A DNA stretch of 64,000 nucleotides from Dactylosporangium vinaceum. Its GTDB lineage: Bacteria > Actinomycetota > Actinomycetes > Mycobacteriales > Micromonosporaceae. A model generated the notes under the pieces. The model saw nothing but the letters and a program-made list of their open reading frames with translations, had not been told where the DNA came from and did not search any database. Of the stretch, positions 33,347 through 42,280 are shown in pieces. Positions within the stretch are counted from its first letter, which is position 1, and each line of letters starts with the position of its first letter. The stretch covers positions 8,990,001-9,054,000 of the forward strand of contig NZ_CP061913.1 of NCBI RefSeq assembly GCF_019904175.1, read 5' to 3'. Position numbers and translations under genes: made by a program.

Positions 33347-34002
33347 AGCACCGGGGCGGTGATGGTGAAGCGGGCCTCGACCGTGGCCTGGACGCGTTGG
33401 CGTTGGGGGTCGAGCTGGAGGTCGGCGTACCCGCCGCCGCCCGAGGATTTGCTGCGCAGGATGCCCGCGCCGTAGCCGGCCGAGAACTGCGCGATGCCCT
33501 CCGCGCGGCCCAGGCCCGGGTCGGCCAGCTCGACGAGCTCGACGACCTCGGCACCGAGGGCGTCGGCGTATTCGCGGGCGCGGGCGATCGCGTCGGTGAC
33601 GGCCGCGCGCCGCAGCTGCGCGTGCACGGGGCTGCCCGGGCGCAGGGACCAGCTCGGGCCGTGCGTCTGCGTCTGCTCCTGCCCGGCCACGGCCAGCATC
33701 ATCTCGCCCAGAGCCGCGAAGTCCGTGACGGTGACGGTCGTCGAGACGCTGCCGTTGTACGCCGCGATCCGCTCTCCGCGCTTGCCGGAGCCCTCGGGGT
33801 ACACGTGCAGCATTCCGGTCTCCCGCTTTTCGACGGCTTCGCCGAAGCGCTCGAGGAGCTGCCGCAGTGCGTCGGCCCGCTCCCGCAGCCGCCCGAGCGT
33901 CGTGTCCCGGTCCTTGTCGCGCGCCGACACCACCACCGTGAACTCGGCCAGCTCGGGATCGACCTCCCGCACCGCCTCGCCCCGCACCGCTACCGTCGTC
34001 AT
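33343..34002 (-). CDS. SIMPL-domain (DUF541) protein
   Basis: 219 residues with no signal peptide seen. MTTVAVRGEAVREVDPELAE is the usual opening, followed by RERADALRQLLERFG and the second half RRAAVTDAIARAREYADALG. SIMPL proteins form oligomeric shells or periplasmic folds of poorly known role; the lack of a signal here points to a cytosolic member. Convergent and 4-base overlapping with the SIP gene. Confidence 0.8.
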   Translation of the reverse strand: MTTVAVRGEAVREVDPELAEFTVVVSARDKDRDTTLGRLRERADALRQLLERFGEAVEKRETGMLHVYPEGSGKRGERIAAYNGSVSTTVTVTDFAALGEMMLAVAGQEQTQTHGPSWSLRPGSPVHAQLRRAAVTDAIARAREYADALGAEVVELVELADPGLGRAEGIAQFSAGYGAGILRSKSSGGGGYADLQLDPQRQRVQATVEARFTITAPVL

Positions 34003-34026
34003 GGCCGACAGCGTAGGGCGTGCCGG

Positions 34027-34644
34027 TCAGGCTCCGGCATCGCGGCGTTTGCGGCGGCGGCGTTCGATGTTGACACCGCCCCACCAGGCGAAGCCGGTGA
34101 TGTGGATGCGCGCGGCGCCGTGGCGGCCGGGGCCTGACGCGTCGTGGGCGAAGCCGCCCATGATGCCGGTGCCGGTGACGTGGACCTCGGCATCCTCGGG
34201 CACGATGACGGTGATGCCGCCCATGACCGCGAACGCGCGGATCGTGACCTCGCCGTGGAGCATGCGGGCCTCGCGAAGATCGATGGTGCCGCCGCCCCAG
34301 AACGCCGTGCCGGTGAACGTGCGCGGCACCACCCATGGTCCGCGGCGGGTGAAGCCGCTCATGATCGCGGTGGCCGAGCCGGTCGCCGGCACCTCTCCCG
34401 GGCGGGCCGGGACACCGCCGGGCCCCGGCACCGGGGCGGCGTGTGCGGTGGGAAGATCGTGCAGGACCGGTTCGAGATCCGCGTACGTCCGGGCCGCGTA
34501 CACCGCGTGCAGCCGCTCGTCGACCTCGTCCAGGTCGAGGCGGCCCTCGGCGGCCGCGGTGCGCAGGACCTCGGCGACGCGCTCGCGGTCGGCGTCCGAG
34601 GCGCGCATGAGCCGCGGGTCGATGCGCTCGGGGAGGTCGCCCAT
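34027..34644 (-). CDS. DUF1707 / LiaF-like C-terminal domain protein
   Basis: 205 residues. Residues 5-55 (RLMRASDADRERVAEVLRTA, EGRLDLDEVDERLHAVYAAR) are the DUF1707 domain of actinobacteria. Residues 95-195 form a glycine-rich beta region (FWGGGTIDLREARM, VMGGITVIVPEDAEV, GIMGGFAHDASG) like the cell-envelope-stress protein LiaF. The polybasic end RRRRKRRDAGA is unusual. Probably a membrane-peripheral stress or regulatory protein. Confidence 0.75.
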   Translation of the reverse strand: MGDLPERIDPRLMRASDADRERVAEVLRTAAAEGRLDLDEVDERLHAVYAARTYADLEPVLHDLPTAHAAPVPGPGGVPARPGEVPATGSATAIMSGFTRRGPWVVPRTFTGTAFWGGGTIDLREARMLHGEVTIRAFAVMGGITVIVPEDAEVHVTGTGIMGGFAHDASGPGRHGAARIHITGFAWWGGVNIERRRRKRRDAGA

Positions 34645-34820
34645 GGCGGACAGCGTAGGCCGTACGCATCCGCCGGGAGAACCGTGGCCTTACTGCAACT
34701 CGCGGCGTCGGCGTCACTTTGCGTGCCGATTGGGTGACTTATTGTCCACAGTGGTCGCGACACGTGCCGAAAAAACGGTATAAAACGGTCTCCAGACATA
34801 TCCTGCCCGAAAGAACCCCT

Positions 34821-34854
34821 TACCGAAGCGAAGACTTGCGCTAGGGGCTCGGTA
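34821..34854. promoter_or_regulatory. Hairpin in the leader of the polar coiled-coil gene
   Basis: TACCGA and AGCG (34821-34830) pair with CGCT and TCGGTA further on (34839-34854), with an eight-base loop and an internal AGGGGC bulge. It lies about 90 bases before the ATG at 34943 in the AT-richer 298-base divergent intergenic region (34645-34942). Could be a regulatory RNA structure or an operator. Confidence 0.35.
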
Positions 34855-34942
34855 GCGTTTTGGATGTGCTGGCGGACCCGTACGCCGCCACCGTCCGTAA
34901 GCGGCGGCGTCAAAGCTTCCCGATCGTATGGAGGATCCGTTC

Positions 34943-36220
34943 ATGACCCACGGCGGGGATCTGTTGACGCAGCGCGACGGGGCCGAGGCTCGGCCCGCCT
35001 TCACCCAGCAGGTCCGAGGTTACGACAAACGCCAGGTCGACCAGTACCTCAACCAGCTCGACCGGCAGATCGCCAACCTCACCACCGATCGCAAGCGCGC
35101 CGCCGGCCAGGCCCAGGATCTGACCAACCAGGTGCAGGACCTGACCAACCAGATCAAGCAGCTGCAGGCGGAGCTGAACGAGGTACGCCAGCGGCCCGCC
35201 CGCGTCGACCGCGCATCCTTCCGCCACCTCGGCCCGATGGTCGACCAGATCCTCGCGCTGGCCGAGAAGCAGGCCGGCGTGATCATCGACAACACCGAGC
35301 AGAAGGCGGCCGAGCACCAGGGCAACGCCGAGAAGGTGCTCGCCGAGGCCAAGGAGCGGGCCGAGAAGCTCATCGCCGAGGGCGAGGCGGCCCGGGAGGC
35401 GGCCGAGGCCGAGGCGAAGCGGGTCCACGAGCAGAGCGTCGAGCACATGGAGAAGACGCGGGCCGAGGCCGACGCGCTCGCCGAGGCCGCGCGCCAGCAG
35501 GTGCTCCAGGAGGTCAAGGCCGGCCGGGCCCAGGCCCAGCAGGAGCTGGCCCAGTGGAAGGCGACCGCGCAGCGCGAGATCGAGGAGCTCAAGGGCGCCT
35601 GCGACCGCGAGCTGACCGAGCAGCGCCAGACCGTCGAGCGCGAGCTGACCGCCCAGCGCCAGGCGTCGGACCAGAAGAACGCGGCGCTGCACGCGGACGC
35701 GCAGAAGTTCGCCGCCGACCTGCGCAAGCGGGCCGAAGAGGAGAACCAGCGCCACCAGCAGCAGCTCGCCGTGGTGCAGCAGGACATCCAGTCCCGCCAG
35801 AAGGCCCTCGCGCAGCTGCGCGCCGACCTCGAGAGCACCCAGACCCAGCTCGGCGAGGCCCGCCAGGAGTCCACCACCCTGGGCCGCGAGGTCACCCAGC
35901 TGCAGCAGCGCCTGACCGACACCAAGCAGAGCCTCACCAGCGAGCTGACCCGCCTGGAGCACGCCCGCCAGGCCGCCGACTCGGCCGAGCGGCACGCCAA
36001 GGAGGTCCGGGCCCGCGTGCAGCGCGAGGCCAAGCGCGTGGCCGACCTGGCCGCCGCCGCCGTCATGGCCGCCGCCGCGGGTGGCGGGGCGGACACGGGC
36101 GAATACCCGAAGGTGCCCGCCCCGGCCCCGATGCGCCAGGTGCCGGAGCAGCTGCCGACCCAGCCGGACAGCCACAACGCCCAGGACGCGCGCCGCGAGG
36201 AGTCCCCCGACCAGGCGTGA
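34943..36220 (+). CDS. DivIVA-like polar coiled-coil protein
   Basis: 425 residues. ATG at 34943 with GGAGG 7 bases upstream; the ATG at 34928 would put that site inside the gene. Residues 20-50 (FTQQVRGYDKRQVDQYLNQL) are the DivIVA membrane-targeting motif. Almost uninterrupted coiled coil follows (about 50-365, rich in Gln/Glu/Ala heptads), then a Pro-rich tail. Actinomycete members, often called cellulose-binding proteins, work with DivIVA, Scy or FilP in polar growth. Followed by a strong terminator. Confidence 0.8.
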   Translation: MTHGGDLLTQRDGAEARPAFTQQVRGYDKRQVDQYLNQLDRQIANLTTDRKRAAGQAQDLTNQVQDLTNQIKQLQAELNEVRQRPARVDRASFRHLGPMVDQILALAEKQAGVIIDNTEQKAAEHQGNAEKVLAEAKERAEKLIAEGEAAREAAEAEAKRVHEQSVEHMEKTRAEADALAEAARQQVLQEVKAGRAQAQQELAQWKATAQREIEELKGACDRELTEQRQTVERELTAQRQASDQKNAALHADAQKFAADLRKRAEEENQRHQQQLAVVQQDIQSRQKALAQLRADLESTQTQLGEARQESTTLGREVTQLQQRLTDTKQSLTSELTRLEHARQAADSAERHAKEVRARVQREAKRVADLAAAAVMAAAAGGGADTGEYPKVPAPAPMRQVPEQLPTQPDSHNAQDARREESPDQA

Positions 36221-36234
36221 CCTCCCGCTCTTCC

Positions 36235-36271
36235 CGACGGCCGCCGCGCACCCCATGCGCGGCGGCCGTCG
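36235..36271 (+). terminator. Strong rho-independent-type hairpin
   Basis: A perfect 15-bp stem: CGACGGCCGCCGCGC (36235-36249), 7-base loop, and its complement (36257-36271), 15 bases after the coiled-coil stop codon. GC-rich without a U-tract, as is common in actinomycetes. Confidence 0.8.
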
Positions 36272-36675
36272 GCGTTCCCCGCCCCGCGCACCGAACAGCT
36301 GAACCCACACCGACCAGATCAACGACGTCGAACCCTCAGCCGACGGCTGCGAAGACTGCCTCCGCGCAGGTCCAGCCGTGTGCCGATATGTCAGGCGCCG
36401 GCGCCCTGCTAGGGCTCGACATATCGGATATATCGCCTGACAGGGTATAAGTCCGAAAAGTTGCGGTGCGGAGCGCCCGACTTTTCGCGGGGGCGGGGGT
36501 TCGCAGCGGCCGGCTCTCTTGGGCCGCGGACCGAGTTGAGCCGGAATGCATCGGCCGGGCGGGGCAGTGATGGGCATCGAACGGGCGATCGGAGGCGTAC
36601 GCGGGCCGGTGCCCAGCGGGCGGGGATTGCAATAGCGTCCTGCGTGGTGCGAGTCGGGCTGGGGAGGTGGTGGGC
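36272..36675. other. 404-base intergenic region with motif copy B
   Basis: Between the terminator and the ParA gene. It contains AT-rich motif copy B (36417-36449) and, just left of it, CCGATATGTCAGGCG (36383-36397), an inverted partial copy that could pair with the motif. The minus-strand reading of the motif (TLSGDISDMS) recalls a short peptide, but no gene is supported. The ParA promoter must lie in the right half. Confidence 0.5.
36417..36449. repeat. AT-rich motif, copy B
   Basis: Starts CGACATATCGGATATATCG; 28 of 33 bases match copy A at 9878-9910. Has internal ATATCGG/ATATCGC half-sites and an inverted partial copy at 36383-36397, which together look like a multi-site operator. The two copies are 26.5 kb apart and next to unrelated genes. 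Confidence 0.55.
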
Positions 36676-37596
36676 GTGCGGATCGTGGCCGTCGTCAACA
36701 ACAAGGGCGGCGTGGGCAAGACGACAGTCACCGCGAACCTCGGTGCCGGCCTCGCCGCCCGCGGCCAGAAGGTGCTGATGATCGACCTGGACCCGCAGGC
36801 CAGCCTCACGAAGTCGTTCTTCACGGTGGAGGAGTCGCAGGCGTACCTCAACAGCCTGCAGACGATCGGCGCGTGGTTCCGGGCCTCGGACAAGCACCGG
36901 GCGCAGGTGCTGGCCGACATCGTGTTCAGCCCGGCGCGGTGCAACTCGCTGGTGAACAAGCACGGCGGGTGGCTCGACCTGGTGCCGTCCGACCCGATGA
37001 TCGTCAACTCCGAGAGCCTCATCCCGGGCGCCGTGGACGGCACCGGGAACATCCGGCCCGCGAAGTTCGTGGGGCTGCACCGGCGGCTGGCCGACGACCT
37101 CACGGACCCGATGTTCTCCAAGTACGACGTGGTGCTCGTCGACTGCGCGCCCGCGTTCTCGCTGACGACGAAGATGGCCGCCATCGCCAGCGACATGATC
37201 GTCATGCCGGCCCGGCCCGACTACCTGTCGACCGAGGCGATCCAGGTCATGGGGCAGCACCTGCTCGACCTCACCCGCGACTTCAACCACCACCGCAAGG
37301 CCGCGCCGGACGAGGCGCCCGAGATGCGGATGCCCCGCGTCGCCGTGCTGTTCACGATGGTGCAGTGGTACAGCGGCCGCCCGATCGACGTGCACGCGCA
37401 GTACATCAACGAGGTCGCGACGCTCGGCGTGCCGGTCTTCCAGACGCTGGTGCGCGACCGCAACCGGGAGTACGCGGCCGCGGGCCGGTACGGCGTGCCC
37501 ACCATCCTGGCCGGCGGGGTACCCCCGGAAGTGCGCACCAACCTGCAGGACTGCGTCGACGAACTGCTCACGTTCTTCGAGAGGCTGAATCCGTGA
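36676..37596 (+). CDS. ParA/Soj-like ATPase
   Basis: 306 residues. GTG at 36676 with GGGGAGG 8 bases upstream. Deviant Walker A NNKGGVGKTTVTANL, Walker A' MIDLDPQASL, Walker B VVLVDCAPAF. A mid insertion (YLNSLQTIGAWFRASDKHRA, LVNKHGGWLDLVPSD) is longer than in chromosomal ParA. No ParB is encoded nearby and no parS site was seen. Overlaps the next gene by GTGA, so the pair is coexpressed. Could position a complex or serve a defence-type module. Confidence 0.8.
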   Translation: MRIVAVVNNKGGVGKTTVTANLGAGLAARGQKVLMIDLDPQASLTKSFFTVEESQAYLNSLQTIGAWFRASDKHRAQVLADIVFSPARCNSLVNKHGGWLDLVPSDPMIVNSESLIPGAVDGTGNIRPAKFVGLHRRLADDLTDPMFSKYDVVLVDCAPAFSLTTKMAAIASDMIVMPARPDYLSTEAIQVMGQHLLDLTRDFNHHRKAAPDEAPEMRMPRVAVLFTMVQWYSGRPIDVHAQYINEVATLGVPVFQTLVRDRNREYAAAGRYGVPTILAGGVPPEVRTNLQDCVDELLTFFERLNP

Positions 37597-38015
37597 CCCC
37601 CTCCCCCAAGCTGGCCGCGCTCGCGCTCAACGAGATCGGCCGGCTCCTCGGCACCCTCAGCGAGGAGCAGCTCACCGCCCTGGCCGAGGGCCGGGCCCAG
37701 GTGGAGTTCCGCGCGACCGGCGCACCGGCCGAGCCGCCCGCCCGGCCGCGGACCGTCAAGGCCGGCGCCGACCTCGACGCGATAGTCGCCGACATCCGGG
37801 CCATGACCGAGGAGGACGACGTCGAGCGGTACCTCACCGCCCGCGACAAGGACCTCCCCCTCCCCAAGCTCCGGGAACTGGCCGAGCGCATCGGCCCGCC
37901 GGTGACGGTGAAGGGCGCCAAGTCCAAGGCGCAGCTGCGCAAGAACATCGCCGCGGGGACGGCCGGTCTCATCAACCGCCCCGCGTCGGTCTTCTCCGGC
38001 AGCTGGGACCGCTGA
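37593..38015 (+). CDS. Small protein coupled to ParA-like ATPase
   Basis: 140 residues, GTG overlapping the ParA stop. An N-terminal helix-rich part (LNEIGRLLGTLSEEQLTALA) and a C-terminal LPKLRELAERIGPPVTVKGA followed by KSKAQLRKNI, which resembles a SAP/HeH-like DNA-binding helix-turn-helix. Family not recognised. By position it may be the ParB-substitute adaptor of the ATPase. Ends 4 bases from the stop of the convergent DUF262 gene. Confidence 0.5.
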   Translation: MTPSPKLAALALNEIGRLLGTLSEEQLTALAEGRAQVEFRATGAPAEPPARPRTVKAGADLDAIVADIRAMTEEDDVERYLTARDKDLPLPKLRELAERIGPPVTVKGAKSKAQLRKNIAAGTAGLINRPASVFSGSWDR

Positions 38016-38019
38016 CGGC

Positions 38020-39999
38020 TCAGTCGGTGCTGCTGGCCGGCAGCGCGATCCGCTCGCCGGCCCACGCCTTGTCCTCCACCACCGGCATCCGCAGCGGCGA
38101 CTGCATCGACGCCTTCTCCCGGGCCAGGATGTCGAGCCACTCGGCCGCGGTACCGGAGACCAGGAACGGCCCGATCGGCACCTCGATCGCGTCCTCGACC
38201 ACCTGCACGGGCACCGACTCCCCGCCGATCGTCACGTCACCGGGGACGCTGCGAAGGGCGGCGGCCGAGACCGCGTCGTCGAAGTCCTGCATCTCGGTCG
38301 AGCCGGTCCACTCGACCCCGGCCCCGAACGCCCGGAACACCAGCACCCCGGGCTTCCAGACGCTGCCGTAGTAGACCATCGTGAGCTTGTACCCGTCGCT
38401 CGACGTCGCCGGCGCGCTCGGGGCCCGATCGAGCCACTGCGGCCGGAACGACGCCAGCAGATCGGTCATCGCCGCGGCCAGCATCGCCCGCCGCTGGACC
38501 AGAAACCGCGGGAACGCCTCCGCCGCGCGCAGATCCTCGTCGAGCGGGATGTAGTGGGCACGCAGCGCCTTCGACTCCACGCTGGGGAAGTAGTCGGCGG
38601 GCGACCGGTCGCTGATCTTCAGGTTGGCCTTGCGGGAGATGAACGCCAGGTTGGCCAGATCGTTGATCTCACCCTTGTCGTAGCGGTCGAGCGTCGCCAC
38701 CGGATGGACGTGGTGATACTGCAGCTGAAAATCGTCGACCTCGCCGGGCATGATGGAGGTCGCGAACCACCAGTCCCGAGCCCCGTTGCGCTGGGCGACC
38801 AGAAGGCTCAGGAAGAAGTAGGGGCTTTCCTTCGAGCGGCCGGCCAGGGATTCGGGGGTGATGCTCGGCACCGACTGGAGCGCACCGAGGTTGCGCAGCA
38901 GCTCGCGAGCGGGCTCGGGCTTGCGGGCCGCCTGGATGTCCCGGGCCAGGTTGGTGTCGGACGAGGTCGAGTAGCGGGCCCGGATCGTGGCGATGAGCAG
39001 CCAGTAGATCAACGCGTCGGCCGTCTGCTGCTCCATGGGCTCGTCGAGCCGCTCACCCAGCAGCACGATCAGCGGGACCAGCGCCACCAGGGACGGCAGC
39101 AGATTGGAGCGGGAGAGCCCGAGATTCGACCGCAGCAGCGGAACGAGGTGTCGCAGACCCCGCTGCACGGTGCCCCACGCCTTGGTCAGCTCGGCCTCGT
39201 CGACGCGGGAGAGGTCGTTGACCGACCACGACGACATGCCGCCGCCGAACAGCACGCCGGCGAATGCTCGAGCCAGGAACTCCACGTCGAGATCCCCGTA
39301 GCCGATCCGGCTCCAGTGCAGGGCCTCCTTCTGGAACTTGTCAAGCACGCCCGGCCACTTCGCCGAGAGGGTGGACATCGCGAGGTCGGCCCGGCTCAGG
39401 TGGCGCCCGGCGCTGTTGACCCGGACGAAGATCTCGGAGACCTCCTGATAGCCGCACTCACGCAGCGTCTCCACGTGAAAGGTCCGCTTGTCCAGCGACT
39501 GCACGGCAATGACACGCTGCTCGATCTGCTTCGGCGTCAGCCCACAGCCGGCCGACTGCAACATGGTGACCGTCTCGAATATCGAAACCCCGGACAGCAG
39601 GTCGTAGACCTTGATCCAGTTGGGGTCGGCCTGGGTGGCGGCGCTCTGGTTCTGGAAGCGCTCCTTCTCCACGTGGAAGACGATCTGGGCCTCGGGGTGG
39701 TCGTGGAACACGCGGTGCAGGGAGGTCAGGCGCTGCTGGCCGTCGAGGAGGTACACCGGCGGCTGCTGCGGCTGGTCAAGCGCGCCCGCGACCGCCAGCT
39801 CGCGGGTCGCCGGGGCCTCGTCGGACTGCCAGAACAGCAGCGAGCCGAACGGGAACCCGCGATAGAGCGAGTCGACGAGCTTGGCCACCTGGGTCGGGCG
39901 CCAGACGTAGCTGCGCTGGAGTTCGGGCAGGCGGATCTCCCGGCGGCTGATCCGTTTCATGAGCTCGCCGACCCCGAACGTGGCCTGATCGATGTGCAT
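38020..39999 (-). CDS. GmrSD-like DUF262-HNH protein (candidate type IV nuclease)
   Basis: 659 residues; ATG at 39999 with AAGGA upstream. N-terminal DUF262 domain (RLPELQRSYVWRPTQVAKLV, FGSLLFWQ, VYLLDGQQRLTSL with the DGQQR motif) that hydrolyses NTP in GmrS-type enzymes. A central HNH/DUF1524-like site follows: HHVHPVATL, then DLANLAFISRKANLKI. An extra C-terminal domain of about 120 residues (GYKLTMVYYGSVWKPGV onward) is unassigned. Single-chain GmrSD enzymes cut modified phage DNA. Convergent with the ParA pair, 4 bases apart. Confidence 0.75.
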   Translation of the reverse strand: MHIDQATFGVGELMKRISRREIRLPELQRSYVWRPTQVAKLVDSLYRGFPFGSLLFWQSDEAPATRELAVAGALDQPQQPPVYLLDGQQRLTSLHRVFHDHPEAQIVFHVEKERFQNQSAATQADPNWIKVYDLLSGVSIFETVTMLQSAGCGLTPKQIEQRVIAVQSLDKRTFHVETLRECGYQEVSEIFVRVNSAGRHLSRADLAMSTLSAKWPGVLDKFQKEALHWSRIGYGDLDVEFLARAFAGVLFGGGMSSWSVNDLSRVDEAELTKAWGTVQRGLRHLVPLLRSNLGLSRSNLLPSLVALVPLIVLLGERLDEPMEQQTADALIYWLLIATIRARYSTSSDTNLARDIQAARKPEPARELLRNLGALQSVPSITPESLAGRSKESPYFFLSLLVAQRNGARDWWFATSIMPGEVDDFQLQYHHVHPVATLDRYDKGEINDLANLAFISRKANLKISDRSPADYFPSVESKALRAHYIPLDEDLRAAEAFPRFLVQRRAMLAAAMTDLLASFRPQWLDRAPSAPATSSDGYKLTMVYYGSVWKPGVLVFRAFGAGVEWTGSTEMQDFDDAVSAAALRSVPGDVTIGGESVPVQVVEDAIEVPIGPFLVSGTAAEWLDILAREKASMQSPLRMPVVEDKAWAGERIALPASSTD

Positions 40000-40105
40000 C
40001 AGCTGATCCTTCCCGGGGCGCGGCGGGCACGGTAGCGCCCGGTCGCGCGGCCCGGGAGGGATGGTCCGCCACATTTGCCAGACGGACGGACGTTGCATTC
40101 CGGGG

Positions 40106-42280
40106 TCACTCGTTGCGGGCGGTCTCCGGGCCGGTGACGCGGTCCAGGAGGGGCAGGGTCGAGGCGATGATGGCCAGCGACACGGCCAGCCCGGCCGCGA
40201 CGAGCGCGTAGTACGACCACTCCGGCGCCCGCAGGTCGTAGTGCAGCTGCGCCCGCAGAAAGAGCAGGGAGGCGGCGAAGCCGATGCCGGCCGCCACTAC
40301 CGCGACCGCGAGGAGGGGGACCGCGGACTCCAGGGCGACGACGGCGCGCAGCGCCCGCATCGGTACCCCGGTCAGCCGCAACAGGCTGAACGGGCGCTTC
40401 CTCTCGGCGATGCCGGCGGCGATACTCACGGCCAGGCTGCAGCCCGCGATCGGCAGACTGAACAGCATGATGACGTCGGCCAGACGCTCGAACAGCGCCA
40501 TCTGGCCGCGCGACTCGCTGCCGCGCTCGACGTCGGTCATCGGGGGCACCTCGTAGTCCGGGAACGCGAGCTCCATCGCCGTGCGGGCCCGCTCGCGGGC
40601 GGCGCCGGTGCCGTCGAGCCCGAGCACGAGCGTGTCGACGGGCAGGGCCGCGGCCTGATCGCGGGTGACGGGCGCCGCCGGCCAGCCGGTCGACGGGCCG
40701 CCGCCGGTGCGGTCGCGGTCGTACCCGACGAGGTTGCCCCAGATCTGCGCGTACTCGACCCCGGGGGCGCACCGGCCGTACTGCGGGATGCCGGCGAGGT
40801 CGGCGCAGGCGATGATGTTTGACGGGCTGGCCGCGCCATCGTCGGTGTTATCGAGCAGCGCCACGACGAACGTCACGCCGGGGACCGCGCGCAGCCGGTC
40901 GGTGCGGGCCTCGGCGACGGGAACGCCGCTGCCGCCCATGTACTGCACGAGCGTCGTCGCGGCCAGGTCGCCGTAGTGCACGCCGCGCTCGTAGCGCATC
41001 GTCCCGATCACGCCGGTGGCGACGCTGACGACGAACAAGGCGAGCATGACCCCGCTGATGGCCCGGAACGCGCCCTGCGGGTTGTCGGCGAGGCGGCGGG
41101 CGGCGACGAGCGTGGGCAGGCGGCGGGCCCGGCGGGCCAGGAACCGCGCGCCGGCCATCGTGATCCACGGGCCGGCGATCACCAGCCCGACCATGACGAG
41201 CAGGAAGCCGGGCAGGAACGCGGCGGTCTGGCCGTTGGAGGTCTCGGGCCGGCGGCCGATGAAGTACGCGAGCTCGGCCAGCCCGGCCACGACCGGGATC
41301 AGCCGCCAGGCCCGCGGCGGCTTCGGCGTGACCTGGCGGGCGACGCCGAGCGGGGAGATCCGCACCCGGCGCATGGCCAGGCCGGCCGCGACGGCGGCAC
41401 CGATCGGGATGCCGAGCACGATGAGCACGAACCCGAGGGCGCCGGGCGAGAGGTCCTCCGGGAAGAAACGCTCGCCGGTCAGCGGTACCGCCGCCATCGC
41501 CTGCCGGAACGCGGGAAAGAGCGCGAGGCCCACGGCCGTGCCCACGACGGCGGCCGCGGCCGACTCGACGGCGGCCAGCTGGATCACCTGCCGTGGCGTG
41601 GCCCCGACGAGCCGCATCGCCGCGAACCGCTGCTCCCGGCGGGTGGCGGACAGGCGCGTGGCGGTGCCGATGAAGACGAAGATGGGGAACAGCAGGCCGC
41701 CGGCGACGACCGACAGGACCAGGTCGAGGGCGGCGACCGGGATCGCCGGGGCCTCGTTCGACACGGCTGTCACCTCGTGGGCGCGCGGGATGCCGCCGAC
41801 CTCGCCGGGCGTGCGGCCGACGACGGCGACGAGCGAGTCGCGCGACGGCACGGCGGAGTCGGCGATGATCCCGGCCTCCCGCCCGACGAACCGCGCGGCG
41901 AGCTGATCGTAGGGCCGGCTCACGATGAGGTCGTGCAGGGCGCGGGTGACGTAGTATTCGCCGGGCTCGGGCAGGCGCGCGATGCCGGGCACGGCCGGCG
42001 GGTTGGGGCCCTTGAGCCCGACGTCGACCCGCCAGAACGAGTGGCCCTCGAAGGAGTCCTCGCGGCCCGCCCACACCACGGGGTCCACGCCCGGCGCACC
42101 GGCCGCGGGCGCGCCGCGCATCCAGGCTCCGCGGCCGCTCTGGGCCGCGAGCGCACGGACGCCGGCGACGGTGCTCAGCAGCAGCGCGGTGCCGAGCGCG
42201 ACGGCGACGGCCAGCACCACGAATCGCAGCACCGCCTCCCGCCCGCCGGCGAAGGTCAGGCGCAGACCGAACCGGATCAC
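40106..42280 (-). CDS. FtsX-like ABC exporter permease
   Basis: 724 residues with about ten transmembrane helices in two FtsX-type bundles (MRLVGATPRQVIQLAAVESA and LLRLTGVPMRALRAVVALES are the two characteristic FtsX turns) and large extracytoplasmic loops. Works with the ATPase encoded upstream, overlapping it by ATGA. MacB-like exporters of this form act on lipoproteins, peptides or antibiotics. Last gene of a PadR-controlled three-gene operon. Confidence 0.82.
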   Translation of the reverse strand: MIRFGLRLTFAGGREAVLRFVVLAVAVALGTALLLSTVAGVRALAAQSGRGAWMRGAPAAGAPGVDPVVWAGREDSFEGHSFWRVDVGLKGPNPPAVPGIARLPEPGEYYVTRALHDLIVSRPYDQLAARFVGREAGIIADSAVPSRDSLVAVVGRTPGEVGGIPRAHEVTAVSNEAPAIPVAALDLVLSVVAGGLLFPIFVFIGTATRLSATRREQRFAAMRLVGATPRQVIQLAAVESAAAAVVGTAVGLALFPAFRQAMAAVPLTGERFFPEDLSPGALGFVLIVLGIPIGAAVAAGLAMRRVRISPLGVARQVTPKPPRAWRLIPVVAGLAELAYFIGRRPETSNGQTAAFLPGFLLVMVGLVIAGPWITMAGARFLARRARRLPTLVAARRLADNPQGAFRAISGVMLALFVVSVATGVIGTMRYERGVHYGDLAATTLVQYMGGSGVPVAEARTDRLRAVPGVTFVVALLDNTDDGAASPSNIIACADLAGIPQYGRCAPGVEYAQIWGNLVGYDRDRTGGGPSTGWPAAPVTRDQAAALPVDTLVLGLDGTGAARERARTAMELAFPDYEVPPMTDVERGSESRGQMALFERLADVIMLFSLPIAGCSLAVSIAAGIAERKRPFSLLRLTGVPMRALRAVVALESAVPLLAVAVVAAGIGFAASLLFLRAQLHYDLRAPEWSYYALVAAGLAVSLAIIASTLPLLDRVTGPETARNE

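Noticed and set aside
36676..37596. Chromosome-partitioning ParA near the origin
   Set aside because: No ParB gene, no parS-like palindrome and no DnaA boxes were seen.
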